From Pseudomonadota bacterium (GTDB lineage: Bacteria > Desulfobacterota > Syntrophorhabdia > Syntrophorhabdales > Syntrophorhabdaceae): DNA of 57,345 bases. Positions 1-8,405 of this stretch are shown here, in pieces. The stretch lies in assembly GCA_026388275.1 (NCBI GenBank), contig JAPLKB010000052.1, positions 1 through 57,345 of the forward strand, given 5' to 3'. The position numbers were made by a program, and so were the translations under genes. The number at the start of each line of letters is the position of its first letter. Positions within the stretch are counted from its first letter, which is position 1. The notes below the pieces were generated by a model that saw nothing but the letters and a program-made list of their open reading frames with translations, had not been told where the DNA came from and ran no database searches.

Positions 1-122
1 ATAATGTAACTATCATTGTTGAGCTTGTTACCCCCATTGCCCTTGAGAAAGAACTCCGTTTTGCTATAAGGGAAGGTGGAAAGACTGTTGGAGCCGGCGT
101 TGTCACTGAGATTATAGAGTAG
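1..122 (+). CDS. tuf: Elongation factor Tu, C-terminal end (partial)
   Basis: The window opens inside this gene: about 39 codons remain, ending at a TAG stop. The readable tail contains [20 protein letters not shown] and ends VVTEIIE, the conserved end of EF-Tu domain 3. EF-Tu is the GTPase that brings aminoacyl-tRNA to the ribosome. Its place 11 bp upstream of rpsJ is the classic str-S10 junction. The GTPase domain lies outside the window. Confidence 0.95.
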   Translation, partial: NVTIIVELVTPIALEKELRFAIREGGKTVGAGVVTEIIE

Positions 123-133
123 AGGGGAAAAAG

Positions 134-439
134 ATGAGGCAGAGAATCAGGATATGCCTGAAGGCCTTTGATCATGGATTGCTTGATCAATCGGTAAAAG
201 AAATAGTGGATGCTGCAAAGAAAACCGGGGCACATGTTGTTGGACCTGTTCCATTGCCAACAAGAATACAAAAATTTTGTGTGTTACGTTCGCCGCATAT
301 TGATAAAAAATCGAGGGAACAGTTTGAAGTGAGAACACACAAAAGATTGATTGATATTGTTGATCCGACACAACAAACAGTAGATGCCCTGATGAAATTG
401 GAACTTGCAGCAGGTGTTGATGTGGAAATAAAGTCCTGA
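134..439 (+). CDS. rpsJ: 30S ribosomal protein S10 (NusE)
   Basis: This 101-aa protein has the full usual length of S10, with the typical start [14 protein letters not shown] and the motifs GPVPLPTR and [10 protein letters not shown]10 sits in the 30S head and, as NusE, takes part in antitermination and transcription-translation coupling. It is the first gene of the S10 cluster, preceded by aggggaaa as ribosome-binding site. The next gene, 10 bp downstream, is rplD and not the expected rplC, which is unusual. Confidence 0.97.
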   Translation: MRQRIRICLKAFDHGLLDQSVKEIVDAAKKTGAHVVGPVPLPTRIQKFCVLRSPHIDKKSREQFEVRTHKRLIDIVDPTQQTVDALMKLELAAGVDVEIKS

Positions 440-449
440 GGAGTTTATA

Positions 450-1073
450 ATGGCAACGGCAGATTTGCTTGATATAAAAGGCGAAAAAATAGGTGAAATT
501 GAGATAAAGGATGAAGTGTTTAATGTCGAGGTTAAAACCTATCTTATGCATGATGTTGTAAAAATGCAGCTTGCAGGGAGAAGAAGAGGGACAGCATCGA
601 CAAAAACACGAAAAGATGTAAAAGGAAGCGGAAGAAAACTTTTTAAACAAAAGGGAACCGGAAGAGCCAGACAGGGGAATATAAGGGCGCCTATTCAAGT
701 GGGTGGTGGTGTTGTATTCGGACCACATCAAAGAGATTACAGCTATTCTGTGCCTAAAAAAGTAAGACGAAGTGCATTAAGATCAGCTTTAACTGTAAGA
801 TATACAGAATCTAATATGAAGATACTTGATAAACTTGCCTTAGAAAATTTTAGTACAAAGACATTTAAAGGAATAGTTGATATTCTAAAACTTACAAAAC
901 CACTTTTTATTATTGACAAAAAAGATGAAATTATCGAAAAATCAGCGAGAAACATACCTTTTGTTAAAATACTAAGAACTGACGGTTTAAACGTATACGA
1001 TGTAATAAAACATGAACAGCTTATTTTTACGCTGGATGCTCTGCGGAAGGTTGAAGAGGTGCTGGTACAATGA
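450..1073 (+). CDS. rplD: 50S ribosomal protein L4
   Basis: L4 of 207 aa, a normal length. The conserved basic loop is present (GSGRKLFKQKGTGRARQG, about residues 59-76), followed by GGGVVFGP. This is the extended loop that lines the peptide exit tunnel. L4 also represses the S10 operon in enterobacteria; nothing here shows whether that holds in this organism. The start ATG has a gaggag site. It overlaps rplW by 4 bp. It directly follows rpsJ, with no rplC between. Confidence 0.97.
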   Translation: MATADLLDIKGEKIGEIEIKDEVFNVEVKTYLMHDVVKMQLAGRRRGTASTKTRKDVKGSGRKLFKQKGTGRARQGNIRAPIQVGGGVVFGPHQRDYSYSVPKKVRRSALRSALTVRYTESNMKILDKLALENFSTKTFKGIVDILKLTKPLFIIDKKDEIIEKSARNIPFVKILRTDGLNVYDVIKHEQLIFTLDALRKVEEVLVQ

Positions 1074-1357
1074 TTGAGTACGATATAATTATAAAACCTA
1101 TAATAACAGAAAAAAGTTCTTTTTTGAAAGAAACAGGAAATCAGTATGTTTTTGAAGTTCAAAGAGATACAAATAAAATAGAAATTAAAAAGGCAATAGA
1201 AAAACTTTTTAAGGTAAAGGTTGTTTCAGTGCAGGTAGCGAAAATGCAAGGCAAAACAAAAAGAGTTGGAAAGTTCTCAGGAAAAAAGCCTGACTGGAAA
1301 AAGGCAGTTGTTAAACTGAGTCCAAAAGACAAAATAGCTATTTTTGAGGGTGCATAA
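1070..1357 (+). CDS. rplW: 50S ribosomal protein L23
   Basis: A 95-aa L23 with the family opening [12 protein letters not shown] and the [17 protein letters not shown] stretch. L23 lies at the exit of the peptide tunnel and is the docking point for trigger factor and signal recognition particle. Its ATG overlaps the rplD stop (ATGA) and its stop overlaps the rplB start, so the three genes look translationally coupled. Confidence 0.96.
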   Translation: MIEYDIIIKPIITEKSSFLKETGNQYVFEVQRDTNKIEIKKAIEKLFKVKVVSVQVAKMQGKTKRVGKFSGKKPDWKKAVVKLSPKDKIAIFEGA

Positions 1358-2184
1358 TGGGTATACAGGAATATAAGCCAACATCTGCCGGTAGAAGATT
1401 CATGAGCATTAATACCTTTGAGGAGATTACAAAGGATAAACCGGAAAAATCTTTATTAGAACCTGTTAAAAGATCAGGCGGCAGAAATAATTATGGCAGG
1501 ATAACAACAAGACATATTGGCGGTGGACATAAAAGAAACTACAGAGTTATAGATTTCAAGCGGAATAAATATGAAATTCCCGGTAAAGTTGCAAGCATTG
1601 AGTATGACCCGAACAGATCTGCAAACATTGCACTTATAAATTATGTTGATGGTGAAAAAAGATATATTCTTGCACCGCTTAAGTTAAAAGTTGGTGCCGT
1701 GATTATTGCAAGTAAAAAATCGGATACCGAAATAAATGAGGGAAATGCGCTTCCTTTAAAATATATCCCAGCCGGAACATTTGTTCATAACGTAGAAATG
1801 AAGCCAGGAAAAGGTGGACAGATTGCACGAAGTGCAGGTAATTATGCACAGCTTGTGGCAAAAGAAGGTGCGTATGGACATGTAAGATTGCCATCCGGAG
1901 GAGTAAGGCTCATACTTTTAACTTGTATGGCGACAATTGGACAGGTAGGAAATATTGACCACGAGAATGTCACTATAGGCAAGGCTGGCAAAACAAGATG
2001 GAAAGGTACAAGACCTACTGTCAGAGGAACGGCTATGAACCCCGTAGATCATCCATTAGGTGGCGGCGAAGGAAGATCAAAGGGCGGAAGGCATCCATGT
2101 TCTCCCTGGGGGCAGTTATCTAAAGGCTTAAAAACAAGAAAAAATAAAAGAACTGATAAATATATAATAAAGCTAAGAGGTTAG
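1357..2184 (+). CDS. rplB: 50S ribosomal protein L2
   Basis: L2 of 275 aa, full length. Visible family motifs are [20 protein letters not shown] near the N-terminus, [15 protein letters not shown], and the highly conserved [15 protein letters not shown] near residues 227-241, which holds the histidine implicated in peptidyl-transferase centre function. The C-terminus is rich in Lys and Arg, as usual. L2 binds 23S rRNA and is needed for subunit association. Confidence 0.97.
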   Translation: MGIQEYKPTSAGRRFMSINTFEEITKDKPEKSLLEPVKRSGGRNNYGRITTRHIGGGHKRNYRVIDFKRNKYEIPGKVASIEYDPNRSANIALINYVDGEKRYILAPLKLKVGAVIIASKKSDTEINEGNALPLKYIPAGTFVHNVEMKPGKGGQIARSAGNYAQLVAKEGAYGHVRLPSGGVRLILLTCMATIGQVGNIDHENVTIGKAGKTRWKGTRPTVRGTAMNPVDHPLGGGEGRSKGGRHPCSPWGQLSKGLKTRKNKRTDKYIIKLRG

Positions 2185-2194
2185 GGAGGTACAT

Positions 2195-2485
2195 GTGGCA
2201 AGGTCTTTAAAGAAAGGGCCATTCGTAAATGAAAAGTTAATTGAAAAGGCCTTAGCAGCAAAGGGGACGAAGAGCTCAAAGGTTATAAAAACATGGTACC
2301 GAAGTTCAACTATCACACCAGATTTTATTGGGCTGACTTTTGCAGTTCACAATGGGAAGAAATTTATACCAGTTTTTGTGACAGAGGAAATGGTTGGTCA
2401 TAAGCTTGGCGAATTTTCTCCGACGAGAATATTTCATAGCCATTCAGGAGACAGGAAAGCAAAAGTTGTGAAAAGGAAGGAATAA
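2195..2485 (+). CDS. rpsS: 30S ribosomal protein S19
   Basis: A 96-aa protein opening M(V)[10 protein letters not shown], the S19 signature, and carrying [14 protein letters not shown]19 binds 16S rRNA in the head of the small subunit with S13. The start is GTG at 2195, preceded by ggagg. The ATG two bases upstream is out of frame, so GTG is the only sensible start. Confidence 0.96.
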   Translation: MARSLKKGPFVNEKLIEKALAAKGTKSSKVIKTWYRSSTITPDFIGLTFAVHNGKKFIPVFVTEEMVGHKLGEFSPTRIFHSHSGDRKAKVVKRKE

Positions 2486-2490
2486 ATAAA

Positions 2491-2823
2491 ATGGAAATTG
2501 TGGCAAAAGCGAAAATGATAAGAATTTCTCCACGAAAAGTCAGAATTGTAGGAGAAGTTATAAAGAAGAAAAACGTCAATGATGCAACAGGTATTCTCAT
2601 GTATATGCCTCAAAAGGCGTCTTTTATCCTTAAAAAACTTCTTGATAGTGCGATTGCCAATGCAAAGCAAAAAAAGTATGTGGATATAGACAGTCTTTTT
2701 GTTAAGAATGTAATAGTCGATGGTGGACCAATGTTGAAACGGTTTTTACCGAGGGCTATGGGAAGGGCATCTAAGATAAGAAAGAGATTAAGCCACATCA
2801 CCTTGGTGCTGGATGAATCTTAA
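2491..2823 (+). CDS. rplV: 50S ribosomal protein L22
   Basis: L22 of 110 aa. The recognisable parts are ISPRKVRIVGEVI at the N-terminus, the loop region PMLKRFLPRAMGRASKIRKR, and the terminal HITLVL strand. The beta-hairpin loop of L22 reaches into the exit tunnel and is the usual site of macrolide-resistance changes. It follows rpsS by 5 bp and precedes rpsC by 13 bp. Confidence 0.96.
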   Translation: MEIVAKAKMIRISPRKVRIVGEVIKKKNVNDATGILMYMPQKASFILKKLLDSAIANAKQKKYVDIDSLFVKNVIVDGGPMLKRFLPRAMGRASKIRKRLSHITLVLDES

Positions 2824-2836
2824 TATTGGAGGTTAA

Positions 2837-3481
2837 ATGGGTCAAAAGACACATCCTTATGGTTTTAGACTGGGAGTAATTAAAACTTGGGATTCTAAAT
2901 GGTTTGCAGCAAAAAATTATGCAATTTTTTTGCATGAAGATATCAGAATCAAGAAGTTTCTGAAAGAAAAATTGCACCAGGCAGGTATATCCAGGGTTGA
3001 GATCGAAAGAGCGGCCAATAAAGATAAAAGAGTAAAGGTGAATATATTTACAGCCAGACCCGGGCTTGTTATCGGAAGAAAGGGTGCAGAAGTAGAAAAT
3101 CTTAAAAAGGAACTGCAGAGGATTACGGAGAAGGAAGTTATATTGAATATTACCGAAGTGAAAAGACCCGAGGTAGACGCTCAGCTTGTTGCAGAAAATG
3201 TAGCGTTGCAGCTTGAAAGAAGAGTATCCTTCAGAAGAGCGATGAAGAGAAATGTGTCTCAGGCCATGAAATTCGGCGCAAAAGGAATTAAGGCAATGTG
3301 TGCAGGCAGATTGGCAGGGGCAGAAATGGCACGTACAGAGTGGTATCGAGAGGGACGCGTTCCGCTTCAGACAATCAGGGCTGATATAGATTATGGTTTC
3401 GCAATATCGCAGACAAAATATGGTGTCATAGGCGTTAAGGTGTGGATTTTTAAAGGCGAAGTGTATCAGGAGGCAGTGTAA
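2837..3481 (+). CDS. rpsC: 30S ribosomal protein S3
   Basis: S3 of 214 aa. It opens [14 protein letters not shown], has the KH-domain GXXG-type motif in [14 protein letters not shown] (about residues 74-87), and the C-terminal domain includes [21 protein letters not shown]3 forms part of the mRNA entry channel with S4 and S5. The stop overlaps the first base of rplP. It lacks a long charged C-terminal tail. Confidence 0.97.
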   Translation: MGQKTHPYGFRLGVIKTWDSKWFAAKNYAIFLHEDIRIKKFLKEKLHQAGISRVEIERAANKDKRVKVNIFTARPGLVIGRKGAEVENLKKELQRITEKEVILNITEVKRPEVDAQLVAENVALQLERRVSFRRAMKRNVSQAMKFGAKGIKAMCAGRLAGAEMARTEWYREGRVPLQTIRADIDYGFAISQTKYGVIGVKVWIFKGEVYQEAV

Positions 3482-3897
3482 TGCTTTCACCTAAGAGGGT
3501 CAGGTATAGAAAACAGCAAAAAGGAAGAATGACAGGTACTGCCAGCAGAGGCAACGAAGTAAGTTTCGGGGATTTTGGGTTGCAGGCAGTTGAATGCGGA
3601 AGAATTACGGCAAGACAGATTGAAGCAGCAAGGATTGCTCTTACAAGGTATGTAAAAAGAACAGGAAAAGTTTGGATACGCGTATTCCCTGATAAACCAA
3701 TAACAAAGAAACCCGCTGAAACGAGAATGGGAAAGGGCAAGGGCAGTACTGAAGGATGGGTGGCCGTTGTATTGCCTGGAAAAGTACTGTATGAAATAGA
3801 AGGCGTCCCTGAAGATAAGGCGAAAGAAGCCTTACGGATAGCATCATTTAAACTTCCAATAGGAACAAGATTTATTGCGAGAAGTGAGGAACAATGA
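3481..3897 (+). CDS. rplP: 50S ribosomal protein L16
   Basis: L16 of 138 aa. It begins [19 protein letters not shown] and has the conserved [13 protein letters not shown] and [16 protein letters not shown] segments, which contact the A-site tRNA region and the peptidyl-transferase centre. It overlaps rpsC by one base and rpmC by 4 bp (ATGA), as in most S10 operons. Confidence 0.97.
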   Translation: MLSPKRVRYRKQQKGRMTGTASRGNEVSFGDFGLQAVECGRITARQIEAARIALTRYVKRTGKVWIRVFPDKPITKKPAETRMGKGKGSTEGWVAVVLPGKVLYEIEGVPEDKAKEALRIASFKLPIGTRFIARSEEQ

Positions 3898-4088
3898 AAG
3901 CTAAGGAACTGAGAGAGTTGACAACAGAGGAGCTCAAAAAAAGGAAAAAAGATTTTAAAGAGGAGCTTTTTAATTTAAGATTCCAGCATTCTACCGGTCA
4001 GCTTGAGAATAATGCAAGAATAGCTATAATAAAAAAAGATATTGCAAGAATAGAGACAGTTATCAGGTATAAGCAGATAAACAGTTAA
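3894..4088 (+). CDS. rpmC: 50S ribosomal protein L29
   Basis: A 64-aa coiled protein with [20 protein letters not shown] and [14 protein letters not shown], typical of L29. L29 sits near L23 at the tunnel exit. The gap to rpsQ is about 80 bp, long for this operon; apart from a 16-codon reading frame at 4095-4145 that I cannot support as a gene, nothing is visible in it. Confidence 0.94.
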   Translation: MKAKELRELTTEELKKRKKDFKEELFNLRFQHSTGQLENNARIAIIKKDIARIETVIRYKQINS

Positions 4089-4169
4089 TAATAAATGAAA
4101 GTTTGTTATTCGAAAAAGATAGCAGCAAAGAGGCAGTATTTATAAGCTTACTATAATTTGAGGTTAAGC

Positions 4170-4481
4170 ATGGAATTGAAAGCTGACGCAAACAAAAAGA
4201 AGATAACAGGTGTGGTAGTTAAAAATAAGATGGATAAAACGGTAATAGTAGAAGTTTCAAGATCATTTAAGCATTCGATGTACCACAAGTATATCAGTAC
4301 AAAAAAGAGATACAAAGCACATGATGAGGAGAACAGATGTTCAATGGGAGATAGAGTCTTGATTGTTGAATCAAGACCATTAAGCAAAGAGAAAAGATGG
4401 TTGGTAAAAGCGATTATTAAAAAAGTGGAGCCCATTCTTGTTCAGGAAGAGGTGGTGAAGGATGATTCAGGAGAGAACTAA
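4170..4481 (+). CDS. rpsQ: 30S ribosomal protein S17
   Basis: S17 with the core [38 protein letters not shown] and [13 protein letters not shown]. An in-frame TTG exists at 4158, but the ATG at 4170 has gagg 6 bp upstream and gives the normal N-terminus [11 protein letters not shown], so it is preferred. The protein is about 103 aa, slightly longer than the usual 80-90 because of an acidic C-terminal tail after PILVQEE. Its 3' end overlaps rplN by 20 bp. Confidence 0.94.
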   Translation: MELKADANKKKITGVVVKNKMDKTVIVEVSRSFKHSMYHKYISTKKRYKAHDEENRCSMGDRVLIVESRPLSKEKRWLVKAIIKKVEPILVQEEVVKDDSGEN

Positions 4482-4830
4482 ACTTGAGGTTGCGGATAAT
4501 TCAGGCGCTAAAAAATTAGGATGCATCAGGGTCCTTGGGGGTTCTAAAAAGAGATATGGAACCGTTGGGGATATTATTGTAGCCTCTGTAAAAGAAGTGA
4601 TCCCGAATTCAAAAGTTAAAAAAGGTGATGTTGTTAAAGCTGTGATAGTAAGAACAAAGAAAGAAATCAGAAGAGTAGATGGTTCGTATGTAAAGTTTGA
4701 CGACAACTCTGCTGTAATAATAAATCAATACAATGAACCGATAGGAACCAGGATTTTTGGACCAGTAGCAAGAGAGCTACGGGCAAAGAAATTCATGAAG
4801 ATCGTGTCGTTGGCACCCGAAGTAGTGTGA
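4462..4830 (+). CDS. rplN: 50S ribosomal protein L14
   Basis: L14 of 122 aa. It opens [20 protein letters not shown], the family signature, and has [14 protein letters not shown] and [13 protein letters not shown] further on. L14 is at the subunit interface and is the docking site for the silencing factor RsfS. The start lies inside the 3' end of rpsQ (20-bp overlap), an unusual degree of overlap for these two genes. Confidence 0.97.
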   Translation: MIQERTKLEVADNSGAKKLGCIRVLGGSKKRYGTVGDIIVASVKEVIPNSKVKKGDVVKAVIVRTKKEIRRVDGSYVKFDDNSAVIINQYNEPIGTRIFGPVARELRAKKFMKIVSLAPEVV

Positions 4831-4837
4831 GGATAAT

Positions 4838-5161
4838 ATGGAAAAGCAATATCACGTAAAGAAAAATGATCTTGTTATGGTAAAGACAGGTAAGGATAAA
4901 GGAAAAACAGGAAAAGTATTAAGAATTGCCAAGAAAAAAGATAGATTGATTGTTGAAAAAGTAAACATGATAAAAAAACATGTGAAACCAAGCCAGAAAA
5001 CAAAAGGCGGAGTAATGGAGAAGGAGAGTCTAATCCATGTTTCAAATGTAATGATTTTTTGCGAAAAATGTTCCAAACCTGTAAGGATAGGCAAAAAGAT
5101 ACTTGAAGACGGGAAAAAAGTTAGATTCTGCAAGAAATGTAATGAGGTTATTGATAAGTAA
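4838..5161 (+). CDS. rplX: 50S ribosomal protein L24
   Basis: L24 of 107 aa with the KOW motif in MVKTGKDKGKTGKVLRI (about residues 14-30), the assembly-initiating fold. The C-terminal half carries two CXXC pairs (C75/C78 and C98/C101), a zinc-ribbon-like form retained in many bacterial L24 proteins but lost in enterobacteria. It follows rplN by 7 bp and precedes rplE by 14 bp. Confidence 0.96.
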   Translation: MEKQYHVKKNDLVMVKTGKDKGKTGKVLRIAKKKDRLIVEKVNMIKKHVKPSQKTKGGVMEKESLIHVSNVMIFCEKCSKPVRIGKKILEDGKKVRFCKKCNEVIDK

Positions 5162-5175
5162 GCAGGAGGCATTAG

Positions 5176-5718
5176 TTGAAAACGGCATATATGGATTTTT
5201 ATGAAAAGGAAGTAGTAACGGCGTTAATGCAAAGATTCAAATACAAAAATGTTATGCAATTGCCGAAAATTGAAAAGATTGTCATAAATATCGGTGTTGG
5301 CGAGGCAATTCAGAATGTAAAGACTCTTGATGCTGCTTCAGGTGATATTGCAATGATCTCAGGCCAGAAGCCGGTTATAACAAAAGCGAAAAAATCTATC
5401 GCTTCTTTTAAATTAAGAGCAGGTATGTCGATAGGTTGTATGGTAACACTCAGGCGGGAAAGGATGTATGAATTCCTTCATAAACTTGTCTATATTGTTC
5501 TTCCAAGAGTGAGGGATTTTAAAGGTGTTTCCCCAAAATCCTTTGATGGAAGAGGAAACTATACTCTTGGATTAAGAGAACAGACTATTTTTCCTGAAAT
5601 TGATTATGATAAAGTAGACAAGGCAAGGGGTATGAATATAACAATTGGTACAACAGCTAAAACAGATGAAGAGGGTTTTGAGCTTTTAAAGCTTATGGGT
5701 ATGCCCTTCAGGACTTGA
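5176..5718 (+). CDS. rplE: 50S ribosomal protein L5
   Basis: L5 of 180 aa. Recognisable stretches include [29 protein letters not shown], and [21 protein letters not shown]5 binds 5S rRNA and contacts the P-site tRNA. The likely start is TTG at 5176 ([13 protein letters not shown]), with aggagg ending 8 bp upstream. The next in-frame ATG would remove conserved residues. Confidence 0.96.
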   Translation: MKTAYMDFYEKEVVTALMQRFKYKNVMQLPKIEKIVINIGVGEAIQNVKTLDAASGDIAMISGQKPVITKAKKSIASFKLRAGMSIGCMVTLRRERMYEFLHKLVYIVLPRVRDFKGVSPKSFDGRGNYTLGLREQTIFPEIDYDKVDKARGMNITIGTTAKTDEEGFELLKLMGMPFRT

Positions 5719-5729
5719 TGGAGGAGTAG

Positions 5730-5915
5730 ATGGCAAGAAAGTCAATGATTGAGAAATGGAAAAAAACTCCTAAATATAGCACAAGATTCAGGAATAGATG
5801 TGCTATATGCGGCAGACCAAGGGGTTATCTGGGAAAATTTCATATGTGTAGAATATGTGTAAGGAATTATTCCTTAAGAGGAGAAGTTCCTGGAGTAACT
5901 AAATCAAGCTGGTAA
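5730..5915 (+). CDS. rpsN: 30S ribosomal protein S14, zinc-binding type
   Basis: The short 61-aa type Z form of S14. Four cysteines in two CXXC pairs (C24/C27 and C40/C43) form the zinc site, followed by the conserved [14 protein letters not shown] end. S14 assembles late in the 30S head. The longer zinc-free form is not present in the window. Confidence 0.96.
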   Translation: MARKSMIEKWKKTPKYSTRFRNRCAICGRPRGYLGKFHMCRICVRNYSLRGEVPGVTKSSW

Positions 5916-5925
5916 GGGGGCATGT

Positions 5926-6327
5926 ATGTCAATGAGTGACACTATAGCTGATATGCTTACAAGGATAAGAAATTCGATAATGGCTCGCCATGAGTCGGTC
6001 GATATTCCTTATTCTAATATGAAGTTGGCTATATCTAAGATATTGAAAGAAGAAGGATATATTAAAAATTATAAAATATTTGTTGATGATATGAGGAAAA
6101 AGTTTTTGAAGATTTATATACACTATGATGCAAACAATCAAAGTGTGATTACAGGTTTGAAAAGAATCAGCAAACCAGGAAGAAGGGTATACTCAAAGGT
6201 CGATGAAATGCAAAAACTTTCAAAACGTTACGGTACTGTGATTCTTTCAACCTCGAAGGGGTTGATGACAAATAAAAATGCAAAGAAGAATAACACAGGT
6301 GGTGAACCCCTCCTGTTGGTATGGTGA
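5926..6327 (+). CDS. rpsH: 30S ribosomal protein S8
   Basis: S8 of 133 aa, with the N-terminal DTIADMLTRIRNSIMA and the C-terminal GTVILSTSKGLMTNKNAKK, followed by GGEPLLLVW. S8 binds helix 21 of 16S rRNA and in E. coli represses the spc operon. An ATG at 5926 with aaggggg 5 bp upstream is preferred; ATG 5932 is the alternative. It ends just before the rplF start. Confidence 0.96.
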   Translation: MSMSDTIADMLTRIRNSIMARHESVDIPYSNMKLAISKILKEEGYIKNYKIFVDDMRKKFLKIYIHYDANNQSVITGLKRISKPGRRVYSKVDEMQKLSKRYGTVILSTSKGLMTNKNAKKNNTGGEPLLLVW

Positions 6328-6335
6328 GGTGTGGT

Positions 6336-6875
6336 ATGTCAAGGATAGGTAAAAAACCTATTGTATTGCCTGATGATGCGAAACTGGTTTTTAAGGATGA
6401 TGAAATAACAGTATCAGGGCCAAAAGGGTCATTGAATAGAAAGCTGCTTGAAGGATTAGAGCTGTCCTTTGATGGAAACATTTTAACAGTTCTGAGAAAA
6501 AGTGAAGAAAAGAAAATAAAGGGATATCATGGCCTAATGAGAACCTTAATTTCAAATATGGTTGAAGGCGTTCATAATGGTTTTGAAAGAAAGCTTGAAA
6601 TAGCTGGTATTGGATATCGAGCTGAATTGCAGGGAAGTAACATTATATTTAACCTCGGATATTCACATCCAATAATATTTCCATTGCCAAATGGGATAAA
6701 TGCACAGGTTGATAAGCAGACATTAATAACAATAAAAGGTATAAATAAAGAGCTTGTTGGTGAAGTTGCAGCAAAAATAAGGGCTCTTAGAAAACCCGAT
6801 GTATATAAAAATAAGGGTGTAAAATATGCAGGTGAAGTATTAAGGAAGAAAGCAGGTAAAACAGGAAAGAAGTAA
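6336..6875 (+). CDS. rplF: 50S ribosomal protein L6
   Basis: L6 of 179 aa. It starts MSRIGKKPIVLPDDAKL and has the repeated beta domains with GPKGSLNRK and the C-terminal IKGINKELVGEVAAKIRALR. An in-frame ATG at 6321 lies inside rpsH; the ATG at 6336 gives the canonical N-terminus and is preferred. L6 lies near the factor-binding site of the large subunit. Confidence 0.96.
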   Translation: MSRIGKKPIVLPDDAKLVFKDDEITVSGPKGSLNRKLLEGLELSFDGNILTVLRKSEEKKIKGYHGLMRTLISNMVEGVHNGFERKLEIAGIGYRAELQGSNIIFNLGYSHPIIFPLPNGINAQVDKQTLITIKGINKELVGEVAAKIRALRKPDVYKNKGVKYAGEVLRKKAGKTGKK

Positions 6876-6885
6876 GGAGTAGAAA

Positions 6886-7251
6886 ATGCAGACAAAAGAT
6901 AAAGCCGAAGCAAGACTGAAAAGAAAAAAAAGAATTAGAAAGAAAGTAGCTGGAAGTCAGGAGAAGCCGAGGCTCTGTGTATATAAAAGCTTAAGCCAGA
7001 TTTACGTGCAATTGATTGATGATGTGCATGATAAGGTTGTGACCGGTGTTTCCACTCTGAATAAGGATGTGAAGGCACAGATCAAATATGGTGGCAACAT
7101 AGAGGCAGCTAAAAGAATTGGTGAAAGTATCGGTAAGAAGGCAATAGAAATGGGATTTACAAAAGTTGTTTTTGATAGAAACGGTTTTAAATATCATGGC
7201 AGAATAAAGGCACTTGCAGATGCGGCAAGAGAAGCCGGTCTAATATTTTAA
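6886..7251 (+). CDS. rplR: 50S ribosomal protein L18
   Basis: L18 of 121 aa. A basic N-terminus ([14 protein letters not shown]) leads to [18 protein letters not shown] and [26 protein letters not shown], the 5S rRNA-binding fold typical of the family. It lies between rplF and rpsE, with 10-14 bp gaps. Confidence 0.96.
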   Translation: MQTKDKAEARLKRKKRIRKKVAGSQEKPRLCVYKSLSQIYVQLIDDVHDKVVTGVSTLNKDVKAQIKYGGNIEAAKRIGESIGKKAIEMGFTKVVFDRNGFKYHGRIKALADAAREAGLIF

Positions 7252-7265
7252 GAGGAGGCTTTCTA

Positions 7266-7772
7266 TTGGTTGAGAAAAGGCGCATAGAAGTGGATGGAAT
7301 TGAATTACAGGACAGGCTGGTATATATAAATCGTGTTGCTAAGGTTGTAAAAGGCGGCAGGCGTTTCAGTTTCAGCGCAATAGTTGTGGTTGGTGATGGT
7401 AATGGTCATGTAGGATATGGTTTGGGAAAGGCAAACGAAGTGCCTGATGCAATTCGTAAGGCAATAGAACGTGCAAAAAAGGATCTCGTAGAAGTTCCTG
7501 TTTCGAACGGTACGATTCCACATGAAGCCAAAGCGAAGTATGGTACAAGTCAAGTATTTATGAAACCTGCAAGTGCAGGAACAGGTGTTATCGCCGGAAG
7601 GGCGGTGAGGGCTGTAGTTGAGGTGGCGGGCATAACGAATATACTTACTAAGTGTTATGGTTCAAGAAACTATCATAATGTTGTGAAGGCCACAATAAAA
7701 GGCCTTTCTGAGTTAAAATCGCCTGAGATGTCGTTGAAGCAGCGAGGAAAAATTAAGGTTGAGGAGGCTTAA
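7266..7772 (+). CDS. rpsE: 30S ribosomal protein S5
   Basis: S5 of 168 aa with the double-stranded RNA-binding-like domain [20 protein letters not shown] and the conserved [18 protein letters not shown] and [15 protein letters not shown] stretches. S5 is a fidelity determinant near the mRNA entry. The start is TTG at 7266, placed 7 bp after aggagg. rpmD follows by 3 bp. Confidence 0.96.
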   Translation: MVEKRRIEVDGIELQDRLVYINRVAKVVKGGRRFSFSAIVVVGDGNGHVGYGLGKANEVPDAIRKAIERAKKDLVEVPVSNGTIPHEAKAKYGTSQVFMKPASAGTGVIAGRAVRAVVEVAGITNILTKCYGSRNYHNVVKATIKGLSELKSPEMSLKQRGKIKVEEA

Positions 7773-7775
7773 AAG

Positions 7776-7961
7776 GTGTCTTATCTCAAAGTAAAATGGA
7801 TACATAGCATTAACAGCTGTACTAAGGACATGAGGGCTACGGTAAAAAGTCTTGGTTTTAAAAGGCTTTATGAAGAAAAGGTTGTAAAAAATACGCCCGA
7901 GATAAGAGGAATGGTAAAAAAAGTAATACACCTTGTAAAGGTGTTGGAGGATGTTCGATAG
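7776..7961 (+). CDS. rpmD: 50S ribosomal protein L30
   Basis: A 61-aa L30. The family pattern is visible: VKWIHSINSCTKDMRATVKS, LGFKRLYEEKVVKNTPEIRG, then MVKKVIHLVKV. It starts at GTG 7776. L30 is missing in some lineages; here it lies in the standard rpsE-rpmD-rplO order and its stop abuts rplO. Confidence 0.93.
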   Translation: MSYLKVKWIHSINSCTKDMRATVKSLGFKRLYEEKVVKNTPEIRGMVKKVIHLVKVLEDVR

Positions 7962-8405
7962 ATGAAACTTTCAGATTTAAAACCATGTGAGGGATCAAAA
8001 AAGAAAAGAAAAAGAGTAGGAAGAGGCACAGGTTCCGGACACGGTACCACAGCTACCTATGGCAACAAGGGTCAGCGGGCAACTAGTGGAGGTACAAAGG
8101 GAAAATGGTTTGAGGGTGGCCAGATGCCTCTTACAAGGAGAATCCCAAAGAGAGGGTTCAGGAATCCTTTTAGAAAAGAGTATGCGCTCGTAAAAATAGT
8201 AGATCTTGAAATATTTAAGGGTAAAGAAAAGGTGGAAATTGAGGATTTTTTTACTACAGGATTAGTAAAGGAAATAAAATCAGGCATAAAGTTGTTATCT
8301 GATGGAAATATTGATTTTTCAATAAAAGTAGCTGTACATAAGGCATCTAAAAAAGCTATTGAAAAAATTCAGGCACAGGGCGGAGATGTGGAGGTATTGA
8401 TTTAA
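7962..8405 (+). CDS. rplO: 50S ribosomal protein L15
   Basis: L15 of 147 aa. The glycine/lysine-rich N-terminus (KRVGRGTGSGHGTTATYGNK) and GGQMPLTRRIPKRGF are diagnostic. The C-terminal globular domain ends KIQAQGGDVEVLI. It abuts rpmD with no gap and overlaps secY by one base, so translation is probably coupled. Confidence 0.96.
   Translation: MKLSDLKPCEGSKKKRKRVGRGTGSGHGTTATYGNKGQRATSGGTKGKWFEGGQMPLTRRIPKRGFRNPFRKEYALVKIVDLEIFKGKEKVEIEDFFTTGLVKEIKSGIKLLSDGNIDFSIKVAVHKASKKAIEKIQAQGGDVEVLI

Noticed and set aside
147-731. Long open frames on the minus strand across the ribosomal genes
   Set aside because: They are shadows of certain ribosomal genes and have no family features.
4095-4145. A 16-codon frame in the rpmC-rpsQ gap
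   Set aside because: Too short, with no ribosome-binding site and no family match.
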